Positions 10,794 to 18,345 of a stretch of DNA of 64,000 bases are shown one piece after another. The stretch lies in NCBI GenBank assembly GCA_025149285.1, contig CP102274.1, positions 2,940,001 through 3,004,000 on the forward strand, read 5' to 3'. A model generated the notes under the pieces. That model did no database searches and was not told where the DNA came from. It saw only the letters and a list, made by a program, of their open reading frames with translations. The stretch comes from Hungatella hathewayi. Its GTDB lineage: Bacteria > Bacillota > Clostridia > Lachnospirales > Lachnospiraceae. Both the position numbers and the translations under genes were made by a program. The number at the start of each line of letters is the position of its first letter. Position 1 is the first letter of the stretch.

Positions 10794-13253
10794 ATGGTGA
10801 TACAGAAAGTGACGGAAGGCTGGAAAGTCAGAAGCTGCCAGACCGGACAGTGTTTTGAAACGAAAGTGCCGGGAACTGTGTACGGGACCTGGCTGGAACA
10901 CGGGGCAATGGAGGATCCATACTGGAGAGACTGTGAGGACGATGCTCTGGCCATGATGGAAGGGGAGTATGAATATGAGACCACCCTGCCGTTTTGCGAG
11001 GAATTGATGAGCTGCAGAGCCATCAGGCTGAAATTCGAGGGAATCGATACATTGGCGGATATTTACTTCAACGGAAATCATCTGGGATTTGCCGATAATA
11101 TGCACCGGGTATGGGAATATCCTGTGAAATCCCTGGCAGCAGAAAGCGGCGGGGTCAATACGATCAGAGTACGGTTCCATTCACCTCTTTCTTTTATCAA
11201 AGAGGCGTATGAGAAGTCCCCCTATGACGGATCGCCCGAGGCCATGCAGGGCTTTCCGCTTCTGAGAAAGAGCCACTGTTCTTTTGGCTGGGACTGGGGG
11301 CCCAGACTGCCGGATGCAGGGCTGTTTCGGGCTGTTTCTCTGGTTGGCGTGGAACAGGCGGAGATTCGTGATGTGTGGATCCGGCAAATTCACAGGGAGG
11401 GAGCGGTATCTCTCTCCTGTGACATCGCCGTGGAGTCAGTCTGTGATACGGTCTGTACCTGTGAACTTAAAGTAACCGGTCCGAAGGGAGATACGTCGGT
11501 TTCCCAACTGCAGCGCAAAAACGACGGATTTTTCGGGGGGATAGTGATTGACAATCCGGAACTCTGGTGGCCGAACGGCTATGGGAGCCAGCCCCTTTAC
11601 CGGGTGGAGGCTGTATTAAAAGCGAATGGGGAGATTCAGGATATCCAGAGCAGAATGGTCGGCTTAAGAACGATGAAAGTAAATACCGGAGCAGATGAGT
11701 ATGGAAGCAGGTTTGCCCATGAGGTAAACGGCGTAGAGATTTTTGCGATGGGAGCGGATTATATTCCGGAGGACTGCATCAGGGGCCGTGTGAACCGGGA
11801 GAGGACAAGAACGCTTTTGGAGCACTGCCGGGACTGCAATTTTAATGTAATCCGGGTCTGGGGCGGCGGGTATTATCCTGATGATTTCTTCTACGATCTC
11901 TGTGATGAGCTGGGACTGATCGTGTGGCAGGATTTTATGTTTGCCTGCGCCGTCTATCCCCTTACACCGGAGTTCGAAGCGAACGTAACCGCGGAAATTC
12001 GTGATAATGTGCGGCGTATCCGCCATCACGCCTGCCTGGGGCTGTGGTGCGGAAATAATGAAATGGAAATGTTCCTTGCGGATAATCAATGGGTGAGAAA
12101 ACCGCTGCAGAAGACCGAGTATTTAATCATGAATGAGAGAATCATTCCGGAGCTCTTAAGACAGTATGATCCGGATACTTTTTACTGGCCGTCCAGTCCG
12201 TCATCGGGCGGAGATTTCGACAGCCCCAATGATCCGGACCGGGGAGACGTTCATTACTGGGAGGTGTGGCATGGAGGCCTGCCATTTACCGATTACAGGA
12301 ACTATTATTTCCGATATCTCTCGGAATTCGGTTTCCAGTCATTTCCCGCGGTGAAGACCATTGAGCAGTTTACTGCGCCGGAAGACAAAAATATTTTCTC
12401 CTACGTGATGGAAAAGCATCAGAAGAATGCCGGAGCCAATGGAAAAATCCTTCAATATATGAGTCAGATGTATCTATATCCGGAATCACTGGAGCTTCTG
12501 GTTTATGTTTCCCAGCTGCTTCAGGCGGAGGCCATCCGGTACGGTGTGGAACATTTCCGGCGGAACCGGGGAAGGTGTATGGGCTGTGTCTACTGGCAGT
12601 TAAATGACTGCTGGCCGGTGGCTTCCTGGTCCTCCATCGATTACTATGGCCGGTGGAAGGCGCTGCACTATTTCGCAAAACGTTTTTTTGCTCCGGTTTT
12701 GCTGTCCTGCGAGGAGGAAGGCGCTTTGAGCTCTTCCATGAATGTAAATGAAGAGAACAGGAGAATCAGAAAGACGGCACGGTTCTGTGTGACGAATGAA
12801 ACAAGGGAACGGATCACCGGAGTAATCCGGTGGAGTCTTAGAGATGCCTCATCCCGTATACATCAGCAGGGACAGTACTGTGTGGAAGCGGAACCGCTTT
12901 CTGTCTGCAGCTTTCCGCAGATGGAATTTACGGAGGCGGATATGAGGAGGTGGTATCTTTCCTATGAACTGTGGATCGGTGATCGTAGGGTTTCCCATGG
13001 CAGCAGTTTGTTTGTACCGCCCAAACACTTTGAATTTGAAGATCCGCAACTGGAGGTATGGCAGGAGGGGGAGATGGTTTGCATCCGGTCGTCGGCCTTT
13101 GCCAAAGGGGTGGAACTTGGAAATAAGGACGGAGATCTGCTTCTGTCCGATAACTATTTTGACATGGACGCAGGCGTGGAGCGTGTCCGTGTGATACAGG
13201 GATCCATGGAAGGCCTGTCAGTCCGAAGTATCTATTCGCTGGCACACGCTTGA
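10794..13253 (+). CDS. GH2 beta-mannosidase
   Basis: An 819-residue cytoplasmic exo-glycosidase of the beta-mannosidase branch of GH2. Domains: jelly-roll N-terminal domain (about 1-180, with VPGTVYGTWLE), an immunoglobulin-like domain (about 185-290), a TIM barrel (about 290-600) and C-terminal beta domains. The segment SFGWDWGPRLPDAG is characteristic. Acid/base Glu423 lies in WCGNNEMEM and nucleophile Glu511 in YLSEFGFQS. It removes non-reducing beta-mannose, for example from the N-glycan core or manno-oligosaccharides. The start at 10794 follows GGAG (10784-10787); an in-frame upstream extension would overlap the GH13 gene and lacks a ribosome binding site. It lies 14 bases after that gene. 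Confidence 0.93.
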   Translation: MVIQKVTEGWKVRSCQTGQCFETKVPGTVYGTWLEHGAMEDPYWRDCEDDALAMMEGEYEYETTLPFCEELMSCRAIRLKFEGIDTLADIYFNGNHLGFADNMHRVWEYPVKSLAAESGGVNTIRVRFHSPLSFIKEAYEKSPYDGSPEAMQGFPLLRKSHCSFGWDWGPRLPDAGLFRAVSLVGVEQAEIRDVWIRQIHREGAVSLSCDIAVESVCDTVCTCELKVTGPKGDTSVSQLQRKNDGFFGGIVIDNPELWWPNGYGSQPLYRVEAVLKANGEIQDIQSRMVGLRTMKVNTGADEYGSRFAHEVNGVEIFAMGADYIPEDCIRGRVNRERTRTLLEHCRDCNFNVIRVWGGGYYPDDFFYDLCDELGLIVWQDFMFACAVYPLTPEFEANVTAEIRDNVRRIRHHACLGLWCGNNEMEMFLADNQWVRKPLQKTEYLIMNERIIPELLRQYDPDTFYWPSSPSSGGDFDSPNDPDRGDVHYWEVWHGGLPFTDYRNYYFRYLSEFGFQSFPAVKTIEQFTAPEDKNIFSYVMEKHQKNAGANGKILQYMSQMYLYPESLELLVYVSQLLQAEAIRYGVEHFRRNRGRCMGCVYWQLNDCWPVASWSSIDYYGRWKALHYFAKRFFAPVLLSCEEEGALSSSMNVNEENRRIRKTARFCVTNETRERITGVIRWSLRDASSRIHQQGQYCVEAEPLSVCSFPQMEFTEADMRRWYLSYELWIGDRRVSHGSSLFVPPKHFEFEDPQLEVWQEGEMVCIRSSAFAKGVELGNKDGDLLLSDNYFDMDAGVERVRVIQGSMEGLSVRSIYSLAHA

Positions 13254-13338
13254 CGCGGAGCCCGGATGTCTTGATGGACAGGAACGGTTGATGCTTTTAA
13301 CGTAAAATAATATTGTGTTTAGACAGGGAGATAAAACG

Positions 13339-15036
13339 ATGGCCGACTACAGGGCTGAGTACCGGAACTGGTGCGACAATACATATTTTGATGAGGATAC
13401 GAGGCGGGAAGTGAAAGAACTCACCAGCGAGGAGGAAATAAAGGACCGGTTTTATAAGGAACTTGAATTTGGAACCGGCGGCCTCCGGGGAATCATGGGA
13501 GCGGGGCTAAACAGGATGAACCGCTATACGGTAAGGAAGGCGACACAGGGACTTGCAAACTATATGAACCGTCAGAACTGTACGGAAAAAAGGGCGGCAA
13601 TCGCTTATGATTCGCGGCATCATTCGGCAGAATATGCCATGGAGGCAGCTCTCTGCCTCTGTGCCAACGGTATTGAGGTCTATCTGTTTGAGAGTCTCCG
13701 GCCGACACCGGAATTATCCTTTGCGGTCAGGGAACTGGGCTGTATGGCAGGAATTGTTGTGACTGCCAGCCATAACCCGCCGGAGTACAACGGGTATAAG
13801 GTATACTGGGCGGATGGGGCGCAGATCACATGGCCGAGAGACACTGAGATCATGCGTGAAGTAAAAGCTGTAACCGACTTTTCATCGGCTGCATCCATGG
13901 AGCGGGAGAATGCAGCAGGAGCAGGTCTTTTCCATCTGATTGGAGAGGAGATGGACCTCCGGTATCTGGAGAAACTCAAAGAACTTGTGCAGGAACCGTC
14001 TCTGCTGAAACTGCGGGCAAAGGAATTAACGATTGTGTATACACCTCTTCACGGCACCGGTAATCTTCCTGTGAGAAGGATTTTGAAAGAGTTGGGATTT
14101 GAATCGGTATATGTGGTCGAAGAACAGGAACAGCCGGACGGCGATTTTCCGACCGTGAAATCACCGAACCCTGAGGATAAACAGGCATTTGCCATGGCTC
14201 TCAATCTGGCGGAACAGACAGCTGCGGATCTTGTACTGGCAACCGACCCGGATGCGGACCGTCTGGGAGTCTGTGTAAGAGATGAGAAGACCGGCCGGTA
14301 CGCGGCATTGACCGGCAACATGTCAGGGATGATACTCTGTGAATATCTTCTGGAGCGGAGAAAAGAGAAAGGCACACTGCCGGATAACGGCGCAGTGGTT
14401 ACCACCATTGTCTCAGGAAAGATGGCGGAGGCGGTCTGCCGGGAATATGGAGTGAAGCTGGTTGAGACCCTGACCGGCTTCAAATATATCGGTGAGCAGA
14501 TTCGTCTTTTTGAGGAGCAGGGGACGTATGAATATCTCTTCGGCTTTGAGGAGAGTTACGGCTGCCTTGTTGGAACACATTCCAGGGATAAGGATGCAGT
14601 AGCCGCGGTCATGGCTCTGTGTGAGGCTGCCGTATATTACCGGATGAAAGGGATGACGCTTTGGGATCAGATGCAGAATCTCTATCGGAAATACGGGTAT
14701 TACAAAGAGGAGCTTCATACCATTGTAAAAATGGGGGCAGATGGCCTGGCGGAGATTCAGGCTGTCATGGAGGACATGAGAAGAAGACCGCTGTCGTCTG
14801 CCGGAGGCTTTAAAACCGTGACAGTCCGGGACTATCTGTGTGATCACATGGAACTTCCAAAATCTGATGTTTTGTATTATGAACTGGAGGACGACAACTG
14901 GTTTTGCATCAGGCCGTCGGGGACAGAACCGAAGATAAAGGTTTATACCGGTACAAGGGGAAACACGGAACGGGAGGCTGAGGAACGGCTTGCTGCTATC
15001 TGGAAAGAGATTGAGAAAAGGCTGGCCTCCGGATAA
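13339..15036 (+). CDS. Phosphoglucomutase/phosphomannomutase
   Basis: A 565-residue alpha-D-phosphohexomutase of the long PGM2/PgcA type. The N-terminal GTGGLRGIMGAGLNRMN substrate loop, the phospho-serine loop TASHNPPEYNGYK (Ser144), the metal loop DPDADR (Asp303, 305, 307) and the C-terminal phosphate-binding RPSGTEPKIKVY are all intact. It interconverts hexose 1- and 6-phosphates, linking a GH130 phosphorylase product to glycolysis. ATG 13339 after GGGAG is chosen; an in-frame GTG at 13315 has no clear ribosome binding site. The 85-base gap after the GH2 gene may mean partly separate expression. No terminator is obvious right after it. Confidence 0.93.
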   Translation: MADYRAEYRNWCDNTYFDEDTRREVKELTSEEEIKDRFYKELEFGTGGLRGIMGAGLNRMNRYTVRKATQGLANYMNRQNCTEKRAAIAYDSRHHSAEYAMEAALCLCANGIEVYLFESLRPTPELSFAVRELGCMAGIVVTASHNPPEYNGYKVYWADGAQITWPRDTEIMREVKAVTDFSSAASMERENAAGAGLFHLIGEEMDLRYLEKLKELVQEPSLLKLRAKELTIVYTPLHGTGNLPVRRILKELGFESVYVVEEQEQPDGDFPTVKSPNPEDKQAFAMALNLAEQTAADLVLATDPDADRLGVCVRDEKTGRYAALTGNMSGMILCEYLLERRKEKGTLPDNGAVVTTIVSGKMAEAVCREYGVKLVETLTGFKYIGEQIRLFEEQGTYEYLFGFEESYGCLVGTHSRDKDAVAAVMALCEAAVYYRMKGMTLWDQMQNLYRKYGYYKEELHTIVKMGADGLAEIQAVMEDMRRRPLSSAGGFKTVTVRDYLCDHMELPKSDVLYYELEDDNWFCIRPSGTEPKIKVYTGTRGNTEREAEERLAAIWKEIEKRLASG

Positions 15037-15083
15037 ACGGCCTGTATGACGCCCGGATTTTCTCTCATTCTGTAATTAAGGAG

Positions 15084-15112
15084 TTGTTGGCACGCAGGAT
15101 ATATGGTACAAT
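15084..15112 (+). promoter_or_regulatory. Predicted sigma-A promoter of the DUF3788 gene
   Basis: TTGTTG (15084-15089), 17-base spacer, TACAAT (15107-15112), about 32 bases before the predicted ATG. Good -10, moderate -35. Confidence 0.5.
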
Positions 15113-15144
15113 CAGGTCAATAATCAGAACAGATGGAGGCCGCT

Positions 15145-15558
15145 ATGTACGAACGGATGCTGAATAAGAAGGAAGTACCAACAATTGCTGTTATGACCGC
15201 GTATTGCGGTGAAAACGGCGGGGTATTTACCTCACTGAACGAATGGTTATCCAGAACATTTGGAACTGAACAGAAAATAGTCTTTCCATATGGCAGCCAG
15301 TACGGCTGGGGAATCGCTCACAAGCTGAAACAGAAACTGATGTGCAATATCTTCGCTGAAAATAATAGTTTTACAGTGATGATCCGATTGTCTGACAAGC
15401 AGTTTCAGTCTGTCTATGGCCAGCTGCAGCCCTATGCACGGGAGTATATCGATACGAAGTATCCCTGCGGTGACGGTGGCTGGATCCACTATCGTGTTAC
15501 ATGCAGGGAGCAGTTTGATGATATACAGAAACTGCTGGCTGTGAAGTGTTCGCGCTAA
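15145..15558 (+). CDS. DUF3788 family protein
   Basis: A 137-residue soluble protein. It has the layout of DUF3788: an N-terminal YERMLNKKEVPT, a central FPYGSQYGWGIAHKLKQKLMCNIF and FTVMIRLSDKQF, and a C-terminal GGWIHYRV followed by a helix (DDIQKLLAVK). The family has no assigned enzymatic role that I know of; DUF3788 proteins resemble the YdhG/DUF1801 fold with a ligand-binding beta sheet. ATG 15145 follows GGAGG (15135-15139); ATG 15133 overlaps that site. It has its own promoter and terminator and so is a single-gene unit. Confidence 0.75.
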   Translation: MYERMLNKKEVPTIAVMTAYCGENGGVFTSLNEWLSRTFGTEQKIVFPYGSQYGWGIAHKLKQKLMCNIFAENNSFTVMIRLSDKQFQSVYGQLQPYAREYIDTKYPCGDGGWIHYRVTCREQFDDIQKLLAVKCSR

Positions 15559-15673
15559 ATGCTTCAGAAGTCTCTGGTTGATGCGAACGAGGTGATTTGA
15601 GTTTTACTTATGTATCCATTATAATGATTGGGAATACATATCAGAGTCTTAACTATTACGTATCAGGAATATT

Positions 15674-15711
15674 AAGCCGGTATTGAACGCATCACTTCAA
15701 TACCGGCTTTT
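15674..15711 (+). terminator. Strong hairpin terminator after DUF3788
   Basis: A perfect 14-bp stem (15674-15687 with 15696-15709) around an 8-base loop, ending in CTTTT. The remainder of the 15559-15903 gap holds no recognisable gene; a TACAAT near 15860 could be a weak -10 box for the recombinase gene but lacks a good -35 box. Confidence 0.85.
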
Positions 15712-15903
15712 CATACTGAAAATACTTCTTTTGGACAGAGCCGGAAGGCAACATTTCATAAAGGTTCCTAAACTGATGCATAGTTTTTTCTGATAATAAG
15801 GAAACTAAAAAGGCTGCTAAAGGCACAGTCCGCCATTCCGGCGTCAGGTGTCTTTGCCATACAATCACTTATAAACGTCTGACTGGAAAAATGGAGGCCT
15901 GTC

Positions 15904-16752
15904 ATGGAAAATGCAAGGAATATCAAACGATATGAGGATTATCTGAAGAACGAGGAAAAAGCCGATGCCACCATACGTAAGTATTTGCATGAAGTGGAAC
16001 AGCTGCTTGCTTATATGGATAAAGCTGAGATCAGTAAGGCGGCGATCTTACAGTACCGGCGTTATCTCAGCAGCCAGTACAAAGCGGGGACTGTCAATGG
16101 TAAGCTTTCGGCCATTCACTCCTATCTGGAATTTATGAATCTGGATATGTGTAAGGTGAAATTCCTGAAGGTACAGAAAAAGGCCTATATCGACGAAGAG
16201 CGGGAACTGACGGAACAGGATTACCGAAGACTTTTGGACAGCGCAGGGAGAATGGGAAAATCACAGCTCTATTATCTCATGATGGTACTCTACAGCACCG
16301 GAATCAGGATCAGTGAGCTGCCATACGTTACCGTGGAGGCAGTCTGCCAGGGAAAAACAGAGATCTATATGAAGGGGAAATGCAGGCTGATTATCTTTCC
16401 GAAAAACCTGATTAAAAAGCTGAAGGAATTTATCAGAAACGAAAAAATAAAAAGCGGCTGTATCTTCCGCACGAGAAGCGGCAGAGATCTGGACCGGAGC
16501 AATATCTGCCACTCCCTGAAGCGGCTGTGTGAGGAAGCCAGAGTAGATCCGTCAAAAGTGTTTCCCCATAATTTCAGACATCTGTTTGCAAAGACCTTCT
16601 ACTCCATTGAAAAGAATCTGGCCCACCTTGCAGATATTCTGGGTCATTCATCGATCGAGACTACGCGCATCTATGTGGCGGCAAGCACGAGACAGTATGA
16701 AAAAGTCATGAACCGGATGAGGATCGGTTTAGACAAAATAACCACAGAATAA
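15904..16752 (+). CDS. Tyrosine recombinase, predicted DNA invertase
   Basis: A 282-residue phage-integrase-family protein with an N-terminal SAM-like core-binding domain (about 1-90) and a catalytic domain (about 100-275). Catalytic residues are visible: Arg135 in STGIRISELP, a Lys near 157, His222 and Arg225 in PHNFRHLF, His248 in LGHSS and nucleophile Tyr257 in TRIYVAA. Small size and lack of an arm-binding domain fit XerC/D- or FimB/FimE-like inversion enzymes rather than phage integrases. Its last four codons and stop lie inside the left inverted repeat of the adjacent element, which strongly suggests that this repeat pair is its substrate. GGAGG lies upstream of the ATG. Confidence 0.92.
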   Translation: MENARNIKRYEDYLKNEEKADATIRKYLHEVEQLLAYMDKAEISKAAILQYRRYLSSQYKAGTVNGKLSAIHSYLEFMNLDMCKVKFLKVQKKAYIDEERELTEQDYRRLLDSAGRMGKSQLYYLMMVLYSTGIRISELPYVTVEAVCQGKTEIYMKGKCRLIIFPKNLIKKLKEFIRNEKIKSGCIFRTRSGRDLDRSNICHSLKRLCEEARVDPSKVFPHNFRHLFAKTFYSIEKNLAHLADILGHSSIETTRIYVAASTRQYEKVMNRMRIGLDKITTE

Positions 16753-16769
16753 CTATTCTGTGGTATCCG
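16741..16769 (+). repeat. Left inverted repeat of the invertible element
   Basis: The site has an internal dyad: ACCACAGAA and TTCTGTGGT arms around a 6-base asymmetric centre TAACTA (16750-16755), like two recombinase half-sites around a crossover region. It overlaps the last codons and stop of the recombinase gene. Confidence 0.85.
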
Positions 16770-16806
16770 GAAGCCTTATTTAAAGTAAATAAATGAAACT
16801 CTGTTT

Positions 16807-16835
16807 ATTTTACAACAAAAGACAGGGGGAGTCAA
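16807..16835 (-). promoter_or_regulatory. Sigma-A promoter inside the invertible element
   Basis: On the minus strand: TTGACT (16835-16830), a 17-base spacer and TAAAAT (16812-16807). It is among the best promoter matches in the window. In the sequenced orientation it fires leftward, through the left repeat and antisense into the 3' end of the recombinase gene. Confidence 0.75.
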
Positions 16836-16866
16836 TGTACATATCCATGGTTTTACCCACAATAAA

Positions 16867-16900
16867 CAGACCGGAGAGAACTCTGTTTCTTGCCGGTCTG
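16867..16900. other. Hairpin inside the invertible element
   Basis: CAGACCGG (16867-16874) pairs with CCGGTCTG (16893-16900), with a smaller AGAG/CTCT stem in the loop. On the minus strand it is followed by TTTATT, so it could act as a weak terminator in one orientation only. After inversion it would lie upstream of the promoter, so it would stop read-through entering from the recombinase side. Confidence 0.4.
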
Positions 16901-16987
16901 CTTGTGTAGCAGGATAGAATCCATTTTTATGAACTACGGAAGAAAAATGGAAGATATGGTAAGGGTTCTCTGTGGTTTTTCAGACAG

Positions 16988-17016
16988 CGGATACCACAGA
17001 ATAGTTATTCCGTGGT
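16988..17016 (-). repeat. Right inverted repeat of the invertible element
   Basis: Reverse complement of 16741-16769 at 28 of 29 positions; the centre is TAGTTA (17002-17007), the exact reverse complement of the left centre, which is the arrangement needed for inversion rather than deletion. It ends 36 bases before the EAL start codon. Confidence 0.85.
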
Positions 17017-17052
17017 ATCCGGCGGCTCATACGAATGAGAGAAGGAAATCAT

Positions 17053-18345
17053 ATGAGAGCGGTATTGATCATTATCATTGAAAACTGCAAAAATCAGACG
17101 ATAAGCGGTTGGCTGCAGTCTTTCTACGAGGAAAAACCGGTCTGCTTCCATGGGCTTGATCACATGCTGTTTCTGATCGAAGAAATTCTGGACAGTGAAG
17201 GGGTTCCGGCCGAAAACGGAGAATGCCGTCACCTGGTAAAAATGGATCCGGTAAAAACAAAAAGAAGAACGAAAAAAATTACACATCCTGAAAAGGTTGG
17301 ACGAATGGTGAAGTTTTGCCCTGTTCGAAACCGCCTGAAAACCGGAGAAAATGTATTTACCGTCACGATATATTCCAGACAGAATGCAAGCATACAGGGA
17401 ATTATAAGAAACAGCAGAGGAAGCGCCAGCTTCAGAAGCGGTCTGGAAGTGATCCGTATCATGAATGAATGTATGTTTGCCTCCTGCCTGGGAGTTTATG
17501 ACAAAGGAGAGAACGGAAGGGAAATCGAAGCGTCTGAGATCATGCATGATATGCGGCAGGCGCTGGAACAGGAACAGTTTATTATTTATTTCCAGCCTAA
17601 ATTCGATCTTGCCACAGATACGGACTATGGAGCCGAGGCGCTGGTGCGCTGGAATCACCCCAAAGCCGGCCTGATCCCGCCTGGAACCTTTATTCCGCTG
17701 TTCGAGAAAAGTGGTTTCATCGTCCGTCTGGATTACTACATGGCGGAACATGTGTGCCGGATTATTGGTAAATGGTGCAGTGATGGAATAAAACTAAATC
17801 CCATTACCATAAATCTTTCAAGGATAACGCTCCTTGATCCGAAACTGGTCGATATACTGCTGAAAGTGACGAAGAAATACCGCGTTCCGGTTTCGCTGCT
17901 GAATCTGGAAATAACGGAAAGTGCTTATGCCTCCGATTCAGATCAGATCATGGCTGCCATCCGTATGCTGCGGCGCGCCGGTTTTGTGACTATGATGGAT
18001 GATTTCGGCAGCGGCTTCTCCTCTTTAAATATGCTGAAGGATATCGATGTAGATGTTCTTAAGGTGGACATGAATTTCCTTTCCGGAGACATACTGGCCG
18101 GAAAGGGGGAAATTATACTCACATCTGTGATCCGGATGGCCGGGAATCTGGGGATACCGGTAATTGTGGAAGGCGTAGAGACGCAGGAGCAGAGGGATTT
18201 CCTCGCAGCTATCGGCTGTGACTATGTTCAGGGGTATTATTACGCGAAGCCGATGCCGCTGGAGGAGTATGAGAGGAAGTACATATATACTCATGACGGC
18301 ACTTCTTCCGATACTCTGCCGGTGCCAGCCCATAAACGGTCTTAA
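17053..18345 (+). CDS. EAL-domain c-di-GMP phosphodiesterase
   Basis: A 430-residue soluble protein. The C-terminal EAL domain (about 165-410) has every catalytic residue I would look for: Glu195 in EALVRW, Asn254 in INLS, Glu286 in LEITES, Asp316-Asp317 in MDDFGSG, Lys337 in LKVDM, Glu373 in VEGVE and Gln393 in QGYYY. It should therefore hydrolyse c-di-GMP to pGpG in the cytoplasm. The N-terminal 150 residues are of a type I do not recognise, with a basic stretch (60-80) and an FTVTIYSRQNASIQG...FRSGLEVIRI module. ATG 17053 follows AGAAGGAA; an ATG at 17035 is less well placed. No promoter other than the invertible one is evident upstream. The 3' end overlaps the convergent AraC gene by 137 bases. 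Confidence 0.92.
   Translation: MRAVLIIIIENCKNQTISGWLQSFYEEKPVCFHGLDHMLFLIEEILDSEGVPAENGECRHLVKMDPVKTKRRTKKITHPEKVGRMVKFCPVRNRLKTGENVFTVTIYSRQNASIQGIIRNSRGSASFRSGLEVIRIMNECMFASCLGVYDKGENGREIEASEIMHDMRQALEQEQFIIYFQPKFDLATDTDYGAEALVRWNHPKAGLIPPGTFIPLFEKSGFIVRLDYYMAEHVCRIIGKWCSDGIKLNPITINLSRITLLDPKLVDILLKVTKKYRVPVSLLNLEITESAYASDSDQIMAAIRMLRRAGFVTMMDDFGSGFSSLNMLKDIDVDVLKVDMNFLSGDILAGKGEIILTSVIRMAGNLGIPVIVEGVETQEQRDFLAAIGCDYVQGYYYAKPMPLEEYERKYIYTHDGTSSDTLPVPAHKRS

Larger units (their letters stand above)
16741..17016. other. Predicted invertible promoter element (phase switch)
   Basis: A 276-bp segment bounded by 29-bp inverted repeats with one mismatch (16741-16769 and 16988-17016), lying between a tyrosine recombinase and an EAL phosphodiesterase gene. 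It contains one good sigma-A promoter (16807-16835), on the minus strand as sequenced. Inversion would place its -35 and -10 boxes at about 16922-16927 and 16945-16950 on the plus strand, about 95 bases before the EAL start codon. Recombinase, sites and internal promoter together are the standard make-up of bacterial phase-variation switches. As sequenced, the EAL gene should be OFF. That it actually inverts is inference. Confidence 0.82.

Noticed and set aside
15904..16752. Recombinase as a prophage or integrative element integrase
   Set aside because: No phage or conjugation genes, no tRNA target or direct-repeat attachment sites nearby, and no arm-binding domain; the adjacent inverted repeats fit a local inversion enzyme.
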